DNA from: JBKHYJ01 sp046565505
GTDB lineage: Bacteria > Acidobacteriota > Blastocatellia > UBA7656
Direction: 5' to 3'
NCBI GenBank assembly: GCA_046565505.1
Contig: JBKHYJ010000124.1
Coordinates: 1-64,000 of the forward strand
Length of the DNA stretch: 64,000 nt
In this document: positions 9,649-18,421 of the stretch, piece after piece
How the letters are laid out: each line of letters starts with the position of its first letter
Position numbering within the stretch: the stretch's first letter is position 1
Notes under the pieces: model-generated
What the model was told of the DNA's origin: nothing
Database searches by the model: none
The model's input: only the letters and a program-made list of their open reading frames with translations
Program-made: the position numbers and the translations under genes

Positions 9649-10393
9649 GGATTACGACGTTGTGCTCGAAGACCTTCTCGACGACATAGGCAGAATCCGA
9701 GACGCCGTGTCGAGCGCCGTGTTGTTCGGCTCGATGGCTCGCGGCGACGTGCTGCCCGGCCACAGCGACATGATGGACGTGTACGTCTTCCTGGGGCGGG
9801 AGGTCTTCAATAACAAAGAGCAGTTTTTGAACGCGCTCGAAGTGATGGCCCGGGCCTGCGAGAAGATCGCGGACAGGTCGCCGGGCCCGTTCCACCCCTT
9901 CTTTTACTGGAGTGAAACGGACCCCGTGCCGGCGACATTCCACCTGGACCTCGCGGTCCACAGCAAGGTCATCTACGGAGATGACATCCGCGCTCAGATA
10001 AGAACAACCCCGTCGAGCGCGGCCGTCGCCCGCACCGCATTTTTTGAGATGCGCAGGCTGGGCGGGCCGCTGATGGCGTACCTCCACAAGAAGGACCTGG
10101 GCGCGCAGGATTGCGAGGCGGTCTTCAACCTGTTGATGACCATCAAGAGGGACCTGCCGATGCTGGCGCTTATGGTGCTGGACGTCTGGGTCGTGCAGAA
10201 AGAATCCATCCGGGCACTGAGGGAGGCGCTGCCAGAGGTAGATACGGCGGTGCTCGACAGGATCGTAGTGCTCCAGCATGACGAGTCGGCCAGGCTCAAC
10301 CCCGATGTCCTCCTGAAAACGTTCAGAGACGCCATGACATTTGTTGAGGACTTGAATGACAGGCTCGTCGCGACCGCCAGAGCTAACCTGTGA
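9632..10393 (+). CDS. Nucleotidyltransferase-fold protein, catalytic-type partner
   Basis: GGGAGG at 9619-9624 is well placed for ATG 9632 and too close for ATG 9626. The N-terminus carries VLFGSMARGDVLPGHSD, the hallmark of the polymerase-beta-type nucleotidyltransferase fold. The acidic pair reads SDMMDVYV, so the two aspartates are separated by two residues instead of the usual one. A later TFHLDLAV may supply the third carboxylate. The C-terminal half is helical, as in minimal nucleotidyltransferase or HEPN-like partners. Such proteins transfer nucleotidyl groups to small molecules or proteins. In this cluster it might modify the peptide, act in self-protection, or be unrelated to it. No antibiotic-nucleotidyltransferase subfamily could be assigned. 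Confidence 0.75.
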   Translation: MTATVRDYDVVLEDLLDDIGRIRDAVSSAVLFGSMARGDVLPGHSDMMDVYVFLGREVFNNKEQFLNALEVMARACEKIADRSPGPFHPFFYWSETDPVPATFHLDLAVHSKVIYGDDIRAQIRTTPSSAAVARTAFFEMRRLGGPLMAYLHKKDLGAQDCEAVFNLLMTIKRDLPMLALMVLDVWVVQKESIRALREALPEVDTAVLDRIVVLQHDESARLNPDVLLKTFRDAMTFVEDLNDRLVATARANL

Positions 10394-10534
10394 TCCTCGC
10401 GACGGCGATCCGAAAGATGAATCAGCCGGGCCTCGCGCGCGCGCGTGTCGGGAACCATATTGAAATTCTTCGCGTGAAGGGTTATTAATGCAGTTAATTC
10501 ACAAGAGCTGTTTAGTCATTGGATTGGAGGCCAT

Positions 10535-12979
10535 GTGACAGACACCCTGATGCAAGACTTGCGTTACTCGGCCCGGCTACTGCGGAGGAACGTCGGATTC
10601 ACTGTGGTTTCCGTCCTCGCGCTCGCGGTGGGCATCGGCGCGAACACCGCGATATTCAGCATGGTGAACGCCATTTTGCTGCGCACGCTGGATTTCAAAG
10701 ACCCCGAGCAACTGGTCTGGATATGGTCCACGCGCACGGACAGAGACAAGGCGTTCTTCTCTATACCGGACTTTGTCGATTACCGCGACCAGAGCCAGTC
10801 GCTCCAAGACATGGTCGCCTTCGCCAACTGGGGCGCGAACCTGATAGACGGGGGCAACCCCGAGCGCCTGACGGGAGTGAGGGTCACCGCCAACGCATTC
10901 CAGATGCTCGGCGTGGAGGCGGCCGCGGGCAGGTGCCTGCTCCCGGAAGACGGGCAGCCGGGCAGCCAGCGCGCGGTCGTCCTCAGTTATGGGCTGTGGA
11001 AGAGGCGATTCGGCGGGGACAGGGGCGTCATCGGCCAAACAATAACGCTGAACGGAGACACATACACGGTGGTCGGGGCGCTGCCCCCCACGTTCATTTT
11101 TCCGGGCGCGGAAATAGACATGGCGATTCCGCTGATCGTGGAGACTGACGCGAGGCATGCCGACAGGGGGGCTAATTTCCTCAGGGCCTTCGCGCGGTTA
11201 AAGCCCGGCTACACGGCGCAGCAGACGCAGAGCGAAATGGATTCGATCTCGCGGAACCTGCAACAGCTCTACCCCGCGACCAACGCCAAGAAGACTCCGC
11301 CGAAGGTCTTCGGGCTACAGGAGGAGGTCGTCGGCAGCTACCGCACGGCGCTGATGATGCTGTTGGGGGCGGTGGGGCTGGTGCTGCTGATCGCCTGCTC
11401 GAACCTGGCGAACCTGCTGCTTTCGCGCGCCTCCGCGCGGCATAAAGAGATGGCTATAAGGTCTGCGCTCGGGGCAACCAGGGCTCGCCTCATCAGGCAG
11501 CTATTGACGGAGACCAGCCTGCTCGCGCTGACGGGCGGCGCGCTCGGACTGCTGCTCTCCTGGAAGGGCATAAATTTCCTGATGGCGCTCAGCCCCGCGA
11601 ACCTCCCGCGCGCGACCGAGGTCAACATCGACGGCCGCGTGCTGGCCTTCACGCTCGTCATATCTTTATTAGCCGGCCTGATCTTCGGCCTGATACCCGC
11701 GGTGCAGGCGTCGAAGGTCAATCTCAATGACGAGCTGAAGAGTACGGGCAAGGGGTCGCCCGATGCCGGCAGGCGGGACCGCGCCCGCAGTTTCCTGGTG
11801 GTGGCAGAGGTAGCCTTGTCGCTGATGCTTTTGATAACGGCGGGGCTGCTGGTTAAGAGCTTTTTGCGGCTCCAGGAGGTCAGCCCCGGTTTCAACGGCG
11901 ACAACCTGCTGCTCGTGCGGCTGTCATTGCCCTCGTCGAGCTACCCGAACCGCGAGGCGGTGACGGTCTTCTTCGACAAGCTCTTGCCGCAGATCGCGAG
12001 CCTGCCCGGCGTCAACTCCGTCGGGGCGGCCAACGTCCTGCCGCTCAGCGGCATGAACGTGAGAAGCGATTTCACTATAGTCGGAAGGCCCCCCGTGCTG
12101 CCCACCGAGAAGCCCGCGTCACAGAATCGCTGGGTGAGCCCGGACTACTTTCAAGCCCTGGGCATCCGCATATTGAAGGGGCGGGAATTCACCGCGCAGG
12201 ACAACGTTCACGCCCCCGGCGTGGTCATCGTAGATGAGGCATTAGCGCGCAGGTACTGGCCGAACGAAAACCCTGTCGGGTCTCATCTCCTGTTGGAAGA
12301 CGGCTCGCCGCAGCCGCGCGACGTGGAGATCGTCGGCGTGGCGGAGACCGTTAAACACGTCGCGCTTGACGAGGAGCCGACCCCGACCTTTTACGCGCCT
12401 ATCGCGCAGATACCGGAAGACACCGTGCCGTTCCTGGCGGCGAATTGCAGCCTGGCCGTGCGGACCGGCCCCAAGCCCCTGGCGCTGGAGGCGGCCGTCA
12501 GGCGAGAGGTGCAGAACATCGACAGGGACATCCCTACGTCGAACACCAGGACTATGGAGCAGTTCCTGTCGGCCTCTACGGCCCCGCGGCGTTTCAACCT
12601 GATGCTGCTGATGGTATTCGCCTGTACGGCGCTGCTTCTAGCCGTGACGGGCGTTTACGCGGTGATGTCGTACTCCGTCACGCGCCGCTATAACGAGATA
12701 GGCATACGCATCGCGCTCGGGGCACAGTCGCGCGACGTGCTCAAGCTCATACTGGGTCACGGGGTCAGGCTCGTCGGGGTCGGCGTGGTCATTGGCCTCG
12801 CGGGCGGCCTCGCCTCCACCCGGTTGATCTCCAGCTTACTTTTCGGCGTCAGCGCCATAGACCCCGTCACTTTCGCGCTGACCCCGCTGATTCTTGTGTT
12901 CGTGGCTATCTCTGCTTGCTACATACCGGCGCGGAAGGCGACCAGGGTGGACCCCGTCGTCGCGTTGCGCGCCGAATAG
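10535..12979 (+). CDS. ABC transporter permease of the duplicated ADOP type (MacB/FtsX family)
   Basis: The protein has 814 residues; the GTG start at 10535 is preceded by GGAGG at 10526-10530. Layout: a short cytosolic lead (MQDLRYSARLLRRN), one membrane helix (TVVSVLALAVGIGANTAIFS), a periplasmic MacB_PCD domain, three helices of FtsX type near 270-390, then a second copy of the whole unit (AEVALSLMLLITAGLLVKSF, periplasmic domain, three final helices with EIGIRIALGAQ). This fused double permease is the acidobacterial duplicated orphan permease pattern. No ATPase gene lies beside it. It may export or sense the peptide, but ADOP genes occur in many copies per genome, so the link to the cluster is only positional. 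Confidence 0.93.
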   Translation: MTDTLMQDLRYSARLLRRNVGFTVVSVLALAVGIGANTAIFSMVNAILLRTLDFKDPEQLVWIWSTRTDRDKAFFSIPDFVDYRDQSQSLQDMVAFANWGANLIDGGNPERLTGVRVTANAFQMLGVEAAAGRCLLPEDGQPGSQRAVVLSYGLWKRRFGGDRGVIGQTITLNGDTYTVVGALPPTFIFPGAEIDMAIPLIVETDARHADRGANFLRAFARLKPGYTAQQTQSEMDSISRNLQQLYPATNAKKTPPKVFGLQEEVVGSYRTALMMLLGAVGLVLLIACSNLANLLLSRASARHKEMAIRSALGATRARLIRQLLTETSLLALTGGALGLLLSWKGINFLMALSPANLPRATEVNIDGRVLAFTLVISLLAGLIFGLIPAVQASKVNLNDELKSTGKGSPDAGRRDRARSFLVVAEVALSLMLLITAGLLVKSFLRLQEVSPGFNGDNLLLVRLSLPSSSYPNREAVTVFFDKLLPQIASLPGVNSVGAANVLPLSGMNVRSDFTIVGRPPVLPTEKPASQNRWVSPDYFQALGIRILKGREFTAQDNVHAPGVVIVDEALARRYWPNENPVGSHLLLEDGSPQPRDVEIVGVAETVKHVALDEEPTPTFYAPIAQIPEDTVPFLAANCSLAVRTGPKPLALEAAVRREVQNIDRDIPTSNTRTMEQFLSASTAPRRFNLMLLMVFACTALLLAVTGVYAVMSYSVTRRYNEIGIRIALGAQSRDVLKLILGHGVRLVGVGVVIGLAGGLASTRLISSLLFGVSAIDPVTFALTPLILVFVAISACYIPARKATRVDPVVALRAE

Positions 12980-13213
12980 CTTCCGTCAGTCAACCAAACC
13001 GCGAGAGCCGCATGCGACCCGTGTCTCAATTAACAGGGCCGCGGCTCGATCATTTAATTCGCAACCTGGAAAAAGTCGCGGGCAAGCCGCAGTCGCTCAC
13101 CGGGGTGGCGCTCTTGCCGGCCGCCCGCGTCCGTCCGGTAACGCCCCGGGCCATCTGAAAAGGCTCGCCGTCCCGGGCGCAGAGACTTTCAACCCCCTAT
13201 CTAGAGGAAAGCT

Positions 13214-13693
13214 ATGAATCGAATTAATCGCACACTCGCAGCATCGGTTGTCGTACTGGCTGCGCTACTTTGTGTCTCCGTTTACGCCCAGATAGTGGTC
13301 AATAAAGATAAGGACGGATTCCTCGAAGGGCGTAATTTCAGGGACGGGTCGGTGTGGACGCTGACGTTCATCAGGACTCACTCGGGGCAGGACCTTGCCT
13401 ACTTCAACGCGCTCGCCGACGTGTGGAGAAAGCAGATGGAAGAGTTGAAGAAGCAGGGCGTCATTCTCTCCTACAAAGCCCTCCAGACCAACGCGGCCCG
13501 CGTGGAAGATTACAACGTCATGCTCATGATGGAATACAAAGACATAAGGACGTGGGAGACGAACGCGGACAAGCAGGCCGTCATACTTCAGGCCATTGCC
13601 CGCGAGAATGCCGCCTCTACACAAGTCCTTCAAGACGAAAAGGTCCGGGAGTTCTTCGGCACTAACATGGGCAGGGAGATAGTATTTAAGTAG
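13214..13693 (+). CDS. Small secreted protein, first of a tandem paralogous pair
   Basis: The protein has 159 residues with a clear Sec signal (RTLAASVVVLAALLCVSVYA, then Q). AGAGGAAAG precedes the ATG. The mature part begins VVNKDKDGFLEGRNF and continues with blocks shared with the next gene: GQ..YFN.L.DVW.KQ, GVILSYK.LQ.NA and DYNV.LM.EYKD. The alternating beta/helix pattern resembles small dimeric alpha/beta-barrel (NIPSNAP-like) proteins, but I cannot name a family. It is exported to the periplasm or outside. Position within the NRPS gene run suggests co-transfer or a shared role; no catalytic residues are evident. Confidence 0.8.
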   Translation: MNRINRTLAASVVVLAALLCVSVYAQIVVNKDKDGFLEGRNFRDGSVWTLTFIRTHSGQDLAYFNALADVWRKQMEELKKQGVILSYKALQTNAARVEDYNVMLMMEYKDIRTWETNADKQAVILQAIARENAASTQVLQDEKVREFFGTNMGREIVFK

Positions 13694-13814
13694 CGCGCCC
13701 GAGGGTCTCGCCGGAGAGCGTTCCTCACTCTAAGATTCTAATCTACTCGGAGGCGGGAAGGCCGCGGCGTCGCAGCGGCGTCTCGCCGGCAGGGATCAAT
13801 TTGAAAGGAAAACT

Positions 13815-14297
13815 ATGAGACCGATTACTAAACTAACCAAGACTCTGATGGCGGCGATAGTTCTGGTCGTATGCCTCTCCGCGTCGGCCCAGATTGAGGT
13901 CCGTAAGGATAAGGATGGCTTCCTTGAGGGGCGCAATTACAAGACGGGCGGGGTCTGGGTGCTGTTGTTCGTGAGGGTGCACCCCGGTCAGGAGAATCTT
14001 TACTTCAATTACCTGGACGACGTTTGGAAAAAACAGCAGGAGGCCTTGAAGAAGGAAGGGGTGATACTTTCCTACAAGGTCTTGCAGGCGAACGCCGGTC
14101 ACAAGGATGACTATAACGTCGTGCTCATGACGGAGTACAAAGACCGCACGACTATGGACGAAAGGTCGGCCGAGGCCGACACGATAGTCCGCGGCATAAC
14201 GGGCAGCGACCAGAAGATGGCCGAGGCGTTCCGCGACCGCGAGAAGGTGAGGAAAATATTCGGCGGGAAGGTCACCAGAGAAATTATCTTGAGGTGA
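13815..14297 (+). CDS. Small secreted protein, second of a tandem paralogous pair
   Basis: The protein has 160 residues with signal peptide TLMAAIVLVVCLSASAQ and a GAAAGGA ribosome site. It is clearly homologous to the preceding gene along the whole mature chain (KDKDGFLEGRNYKTGGVWVL against KDKDGFLEGRNFRDGSVWTL). The C-terminus is charged, ending VTREIILR where the first copy ends MGREIVFK. The 121-base gap between them holds only the second ribosome site. Local duplication with divergence is the simplest reading. Function is unknown; a dimeric alpha/beta-barrel fold is a guess from the pattern. Confidence 0.8.
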   Translation: MRPITKLTKTLMAAIVLVVCLSASAQIEVRKDKDGFLEGRNYKTGGVWVLLFVRVHPGQENLYFNYLDDVWKKQQEALKKEGVILSYKVLQANAGHKDDYNVVLMTEYKDRTTMDERSAEADTIVRGITGSDQKMAEAFRDREKVRKIFGGKVTREIILR

Positions 14298-14546
14298 GCC
14301 GGAGGCGGGCAGCGCCGCTCGATTAAGCGGGCCGGGCGCGCGACGTTTTTTGAGCGCCGACATTTTCGCGGCATGTGTCGCGGCTCTTTCCGCCGCGGCC
14401 ATCGCGTGGCGAGCGCCGCGCCCGGCTCGTGTGGTGCCGGAGGTGGTTGATTCAACCGGAGGCCAGCCGCCGCCTCAAGTGAATCGTCCGGCCGTTTCCA
14501 GCCGGCATGCTGTTTTCAGGGATTAGCAATCATGGAGGAATCTCAA

Positions 14547-16865
14547 ATGGGAAAAGGTAGCGAACCGTGGGTGCTCGGAATCAGCGCCTCTCACAATGGC
14601 GCGGTGTGCCTGTTGAAAGGCGACGAGATAGTTGTCGCGATACAGGAGGAGCGTCTCTCTCGAAGGAAGCGTCACAGGATTTTCGGCGCGCAGCATTCCC
14701 TGGCGCTGGACTACTGTTTCGAGTACGCGGGGATTACGCCGCGCGACCTCAGCCTGATAGTCCTCTGCGTGCAGGGTCGCGCGAAAGCCTCTAACCAGGA
14801 CCTTACTTTGAACCCGTACCTGCAGGTCAAAGAGAATGGCACTCCGACGATGATAATCCCGCACCACCTGGCGCATGCGGCGAGCGCGTTCGGGACATCC
14901 GGCTACAGGGAGTCGGCCATCCTCGTCATCGATGGGATAGGCTCTCCGGCCGAAGACCTCACCGACGAGGAGCAGGGCGTCATCGTCAACCCGATGGAGG
15001 ATGGGTGGGAGATAATATCGCTCTACTCGGGCTCTGACGCCATCATCACGCCGGTCGAAAAGCATGTGGCCGAAGGCCGGAAGTGGCTCACCACCGACCG
15101 CAATGCGATGCCGCAGTTCCGCAGCCTCGGGGGCATCTTTTCGGCGGCGGCCGTACAGATATTCGGCGGCGACCTGGAGGCCGGAAAAGTCATGGGGCTT
15201 GCGCCGTATGGCCGGCCCGTCTACCCCCCGAGCGATTTCTTCGAGATCGTCGACGGGCGCTTCATATTCTCGGACAAAATACCTTCGCTCTTCCAGCACG
15301 GCGAGCGATGGCCCGCGCACCAGCAGGAGTACCAGGACCTCGCCTGCTCCGTGCAGAACGCGCTCGAAGTGGCGCTGCTTTATCTCGTCGAGCGCCTGCA
15401 CGAAGCCTGCCCGAGCGACAACCTCTGTTACGCGGGCGGGGTCGCTCTCAACAGCGTGGCCAACGAGCGAATAATACGAGAGTCCAAGTTCAAAAACGTC
15501 TACGTGATGCCGGCGGCGGAGGACAGCGGGCCGGCGATAGGGGCCGCCTATTATGGCCTGTGGCAGTTGAGCAAAAAGAATGCTCACAGGAGACTGCTCC
15601 ACGACGCGGTGGGGCGGCCTTACCCCTCGTCCGTCATCAAGCAGGCGATTGCGGAGACGCCGGCCGTAGAGGTGGTCGAATCGAATGACGTAATCTCCGA
15701 CGCGGCCGACCTTCTGACGGGCGGCAGAATACTGGGATGGTTCCAGGGCCGGTCCGAGCTCGGCCCGAGGGCGCTCGGCCAGCGCAGCATCCTGTGCGAC
15801 CCGAGGCGGCCCGACGGCAAAGAAATCCTCAACAGCAGGGTGAAGCACAGGGAGGCGTTCCGGCCATTCGCGCCTGTCGTCTTGCTCGACCAGGCGGCCG
15901 ACTGGTTCGAGCTGGACGGCATCAACCCTGAGAGCGCCTTCATGCTGAGGATATGCATGTTCAAGGAAGAGAAGAAGGCCCTGGTCCCGTCTGTCGTCCA
16001 TGTTGACGGGACCGGCCGCATCCAAACCGTGACGCGGGAAGCCAACGGCCCGTTTTACGACTTGATTAAAAAGTTCTCGGAGAAAACCGGCGTGCCGATA
16101 GTGCTGAACACGTCGTTCAACATCAATGGCATGCCCATCGTGGAGACCCCGCTCGACGCGCTGCTGTGCCTACTCTCGACTGGCATAGATTACTGCGTGC
16201 TCGAAGACACGATCGTTAAGAAGAGGGCGAGCGTGCTGCTCGGGCCTGACATGAAACCGAACTTTAAATCCGCCGAGGCAGAGCCGGCGGCCATGAAACA
16301 GAGCGGCCCGCCGGGCATGCAATCCGGGCGGCCCCTGAAGGATTTCGTCGGAGAGTATGAGAACCCGACGGGCATCCTGAAGATTGAGAAGGAAGGGAAC
16401 CAGTTAAAAGGCACGTACAACGCGCAGTCTACGCCGCTCGTCAGGCGGCCTGACGACCTGTTTGAAGCGACCGATGAGAACTTCAAGGGGTTCAAGATCA
16501 CGTTCATCCCCGACAAGAGCGGCTTCATAGACCGCGCGCATGTCAATATGGGTGAGAGAGGGTCGGCCGTCTTCGCGCGCGAGCTCAAGCGCCAATCCGT
16601 GAGCAAGAGATATATGCGCAAGTGCGTGGGCGAGTACGAGCTGGACGGCAGCGTGTTGAACGTGTCGCTGTCGTCTGACGGTAAGTTCGCAATCACGGGC
16701 GCAGGTCAGCCCCAATACGTTCTGGTCCCCGGTAAAGGCGATGAATTCAATCTGAAGAATACGCCCGGCTACAGCGTGGAATTCGCCGCCGACGAGCGAG
16801 GGAAGATCACGGCCGCGATTGTGAGGCAGCCGAACGGGGCCTTTAGATTGAGCAAGCGCGCCTGA
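14547..16865 (+). CDS. NodU/CmcH-family carbamoyltransferase with extra C-terminal domain region
   Basis: GGAGGA at 14534-14539 sits 7 bases before ATG 14547, which is preferred over ATG 14532. The N-terminal part has the ASKHA-type family motifs GISASHNGAVCLL, IQEERLSRRKRH and PHHLAHAASAF. The middle has CYAGGVALNSVAN and EDSGPAIGAAYYG. The NodU_C part has FQGRSELGPRALGQRSILCD and REAFRPFAPVV. These enzymes move a carbamoyl group from carbamoyl phosphate, through carbamoyl-adenylate, to a hydroxyl. Family members usually end near residue 580. Here about 180 residues follow, with two blocks opening DFVGEYENPTG and KCVGEYELDGS that resemble DUF3471-type lipocalin-like domains. The predicted Thr residue of the NRPS would be a plausible acceptor hydroxyl. 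Confidence 0.93.
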   Translation: MGKGSEPWVLGISASHNGAVCLLKGDEIVVAIQEERLSRRKRHRIFGAQHSLALDYCFEYAGITPRDLSLIVLCVQGRAKASNQDLTLNPYLQVKENGTPTMIIPHHLAHAASAFGTSGYRESAILVIDGIGSPAEDLTDEEQGVIVNPMEDGWEIISLYSGSDAIITPVEKHVAEGRKWLTTDRNAMPQFRSLGGIFSAAAVQIFGGDLEAGKVMGLAPYGRPVYPPSDFFEIVDGRFIFSDKIPSLFQHGERWPAHQQEYQDLACSVQNALEVALLYLVERLHEACPSDNLCYAGGVALNSVANERIIRESKFKNVYVMPAAEDSGPAIGAAYYGLWQLSKKNAHRRLLHDAVGRPYPSSVIKQAIAETPAVEVVESNDVISDAADLLTGGRILGWFQGRSELGPRALGQRSILCDPRRPDGKEILNSRVKHREAFRPFAPVVLLDQAADWFELDGINPESAFMLRICMFKEEKKALVPSVVHVDGTGRIQTVTREANGPFYDLIKKFSEKTGVPIVLNTSFNINGMPIVETPLDALLCLLSTGIDYCVLEDTIVKKRASVLLGPDMKPNFKSAEAEPAAMKQSGPPGMQSGRPLKDFVGEYENPTGILKIEKEGNQLKGTYNAQSTPLVRRPDDLFEATDENFKGFKITFIPDKSGFIDRAHVNMGERGSAVFARELKRQSVSKRYMRKCVGEYELDGSVLNVSLSSDGKFAITGAGQPQYVLVPGKGDEFNLKNTPGYSVEFAADERGKITAAIVRQPNGAFRLSKRA

Positions 16866-16904
16866 CATCAGGCCGCCCGCGCTGCGCGGCGGGGCCGTCA
16901 GGCG
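16859..16904. terminator. Bidirectional palindrome spanning two convergent stop codons
   Basis: CGCCTGAC (16859-16866) pairs with GTCAGGCG (16897-16904), and the GC-rich interior can fold further. The left arm contains the TGA of the carbamoyltransferase and the right arm contains the TGA of the DinB gene on the minus strand, so one structure can end both messages. Confidence 0.6.
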
Positions 16905-17392
16905 GAAGCTTTGCCGAGAAGTTGGCCCAGCTCTTTTATGTGGCCGGAGTCGTGTTCGCGCATCTTGATTAACAACTCCATAAGGGTGAGCTGGCCGACA
17001 TTCTCGAACTCGCCGCTTCTGCTCAACTGGTCGGGCGAGAGGTCGCGTATCGCGCTTAGGTTGATTGCGCGCGTGTCGATGAAATCCTTTAAGGCCGCTT
17101 TGAAATCCTGATTAATGTACCCGCGTTCCTCGGCGAGCTTGTCGCCGTCGAGGTCCGTCAAAAAAGGGTGGTCTTCGTTAAGCATCTTGGCGATGCGCAC
17201 CTTATAACCTTCCCGCTCGATGTCGCGGAGGTGACAAATGTGCTCAACCACGGACCATGTTTTCTGAGACGGACGCGCCCTCAGATTGCCCTCTTCCGCG
17301 CCGGCCAGCAACCCCTGAATCGTTCGCGGCATTTCTTCTATGTCTTTGACCAGCTCCCGGTAATCTTGCGCATTCGCCCGCGCGCCATCCAT
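16898..17392 (-). CDS. DinB-family four-helix metalloprotein
   Basis: The protein has 164 residues, typical of DinB_2 proteins. The metal triad is visible as H51 (WSVVEHICHLRDIER), H147 and H151 (MREHDSGHIKEL). Members bind a divalent metal and include bacillithiol- or mycothiol-dependent S-transferases, but many have no known reaction. It is the last gene of a minus-strand set; the gap to the ornithine-cyclodeaminase-like gene is 15 bases, so it is almost certainly co-transcribed. Thiol-transfer resistance to the cluster product is possible but unproven. Confidence 0.88.
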   Translation of the reverse strand: MDGARANAQDYRELVKDIEEMPRTIQGLLAGAEEGNLRARPSQKTWSVVEHICHLRDIEREGYKVRIAKMLNEDHPFLTDLDGDKLAEERGYINQDFKAALKDFIDTRAINLSAIRDLSPDQLSRSGEFENVGQLTLMELLIKMREHDSGHIKELGQLLGKASA

Positions 17393-17407
17393 ATGCCCGC
17401 CTCCTTC

Positions 17408-18403
17408 TCAGCCGGCAAAGTTCACCGAAATGCCGGCCCCCTGCTTGAGCGCCTTCTCGTAGACCGCGGCCGCGGCCGCAACGTCCTGTAACGCCGTTCC
17501 TGTAGAGTCGAAAATAACTATTTCCTCACGGTCGGTCCTGCCCGCCTTCCTGCCCGCGATAACACCCGCAAGCTCCGAGTGCACGTCAGACCTGGAAATC
17601 ACCCCCTCTTCCAGCGCGTGATGAAGCTCGCCGATAGTCGCGCACTGCTCCATTATATCGACCACGATCTTGCCCGAAGCCATCAAATCCGCGTCCAGTT
17701 CACGCTTGTCTTCGTTATCCGCACCGACCGCGGCGATGAAGGCGCCTGGGGCGACGTGCCTGCGGCCCAGAAACGCCCGCTTGGAAGGGGTGCAAGTCAC
17801 GCACACGTCGCTTTGCGGGACCGCTTCCGACAGGTCGCCGACCGCTTTGACCTCGACGCCCGCGTCGCTTGAAAGCTCTTCGGCAAAGCGGCGGGCGGCC
17901 TCCTGCTCGCTGTCGTAGGCGTAGACCCTTTCAAGATCGAGCACCTTCATAAGCGCCTTCAACTGTATGCGGCCCTGGTTGCCGCAGCCGATGATGGTCG
18001 CGACTCTTGAATCCGGCCGCGCGAGGTACTTTGCCGCCACAGCCGTCGCCGCGCCCGTGCGCACTATGGTGATTTCGATAGAGTCCATCAGCGCGAGCGG
18101 GTAGCCGTTTTCCCCGTCGCACAGCATGATTATCCCTTGAATGTTCGGCATGCCGAACTTCGCCTTGTTCTCAAAAAAGTTCCCATTGGTCTTGACCGCA
18201 AAATAAGTCCTCGCCAGCTTGAGCCCCGCGGCTTTGATGTGAAATCCCCCGGCCCGCGAAGGGACGCCCAGGACGCCGGGCGGCAGCGTCTTTCCCTCCA
18301 GGTGCATCTTGAAAGCCTGCTCGACCGCCTCGATGCATTGGTCAAGGTCGAGCAGCCCCGCCACGTCACCCCGCGTCAGCAACAGTGTGCCATCTGGTTT
18401 CAT
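17408..18403 (-). CDS. Ornithine cyclodeaminase / mu-crystallin family NAD(P)-dependent enzyme
   Basis: The start is the ATG at 18403 with GGGGAT upstream; a TTG one codon earlier is also in frame. The NAD-binding loop is GCGNQG (residues 139-144). Other family motifs are FHIKAA, VRTGAATAVAAKYLA, AVGADNEDKRELD and DSTGTALQDVAAA near the C-terminus. The family includes ornithine cyclodeaminase, alanine dehydrogenase of the archaeal type, ketimine reductases, and SbnB, which makes 2,3-diaminopropionate with SbnA in siderophore pathways. No SbnA-like gene is in the window, so an imino-acid or amino-acid dehydrogenase role supplying an NRPS building block is an inference. It is the third gene in a four-gene minus-strand set. 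Confidence 0.92.
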   Translation of the reverse strand: MKPDGTLLLTRGDVAGLLDLDQCIEAVEQAFKMHLEGKTLPPGVLGVPSRAGGFHIKAAGLKLARTYFAVKTNGNFFENKAKFGMPNIQGIIMLCDGENGYPLALMDSIEITIVRTGAATAVAAKYLARPDSRVATIIGCGNQGRIQLKALMKVLDLERVYAYDSEQEAARRFAEELSSDAGVEVKAVGDLSEAVPQSDVCVTCTPSKRAFLGRRHVAPGAFIAAVGADNEDKRELDADLMASGKIVVDIMEQCATIGELHHALEEGVISRSDVHSELAGVIAGRKAGRTDREEIVIFDSTGTALQDVAAAAAVYEKALKQGAGISVNFAG

Positions 18404-18421
18404 CAACTATCCCCGCTAAGG

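Noticed and set aside
13012..13158. Plus-strand frame of 48 codons (MRPVSQLTGPRLDHLI) between the ADOP gene and the first small secreted protein
   Set aside because: Only a weak purine stretch upstream, no recognisable family, and the composition looks like GC-rich non-coding sequence. A precursor peptide cannot be excluded but is not supported.
14523..16025. Long minus-strand frame opposite the carbamoyltransferase
   Set aside because: It is an antisense shadow of a GC-rich gene; its translation is Arg/Val/Asp-rich with no motif while the plus strand has full family motifs.
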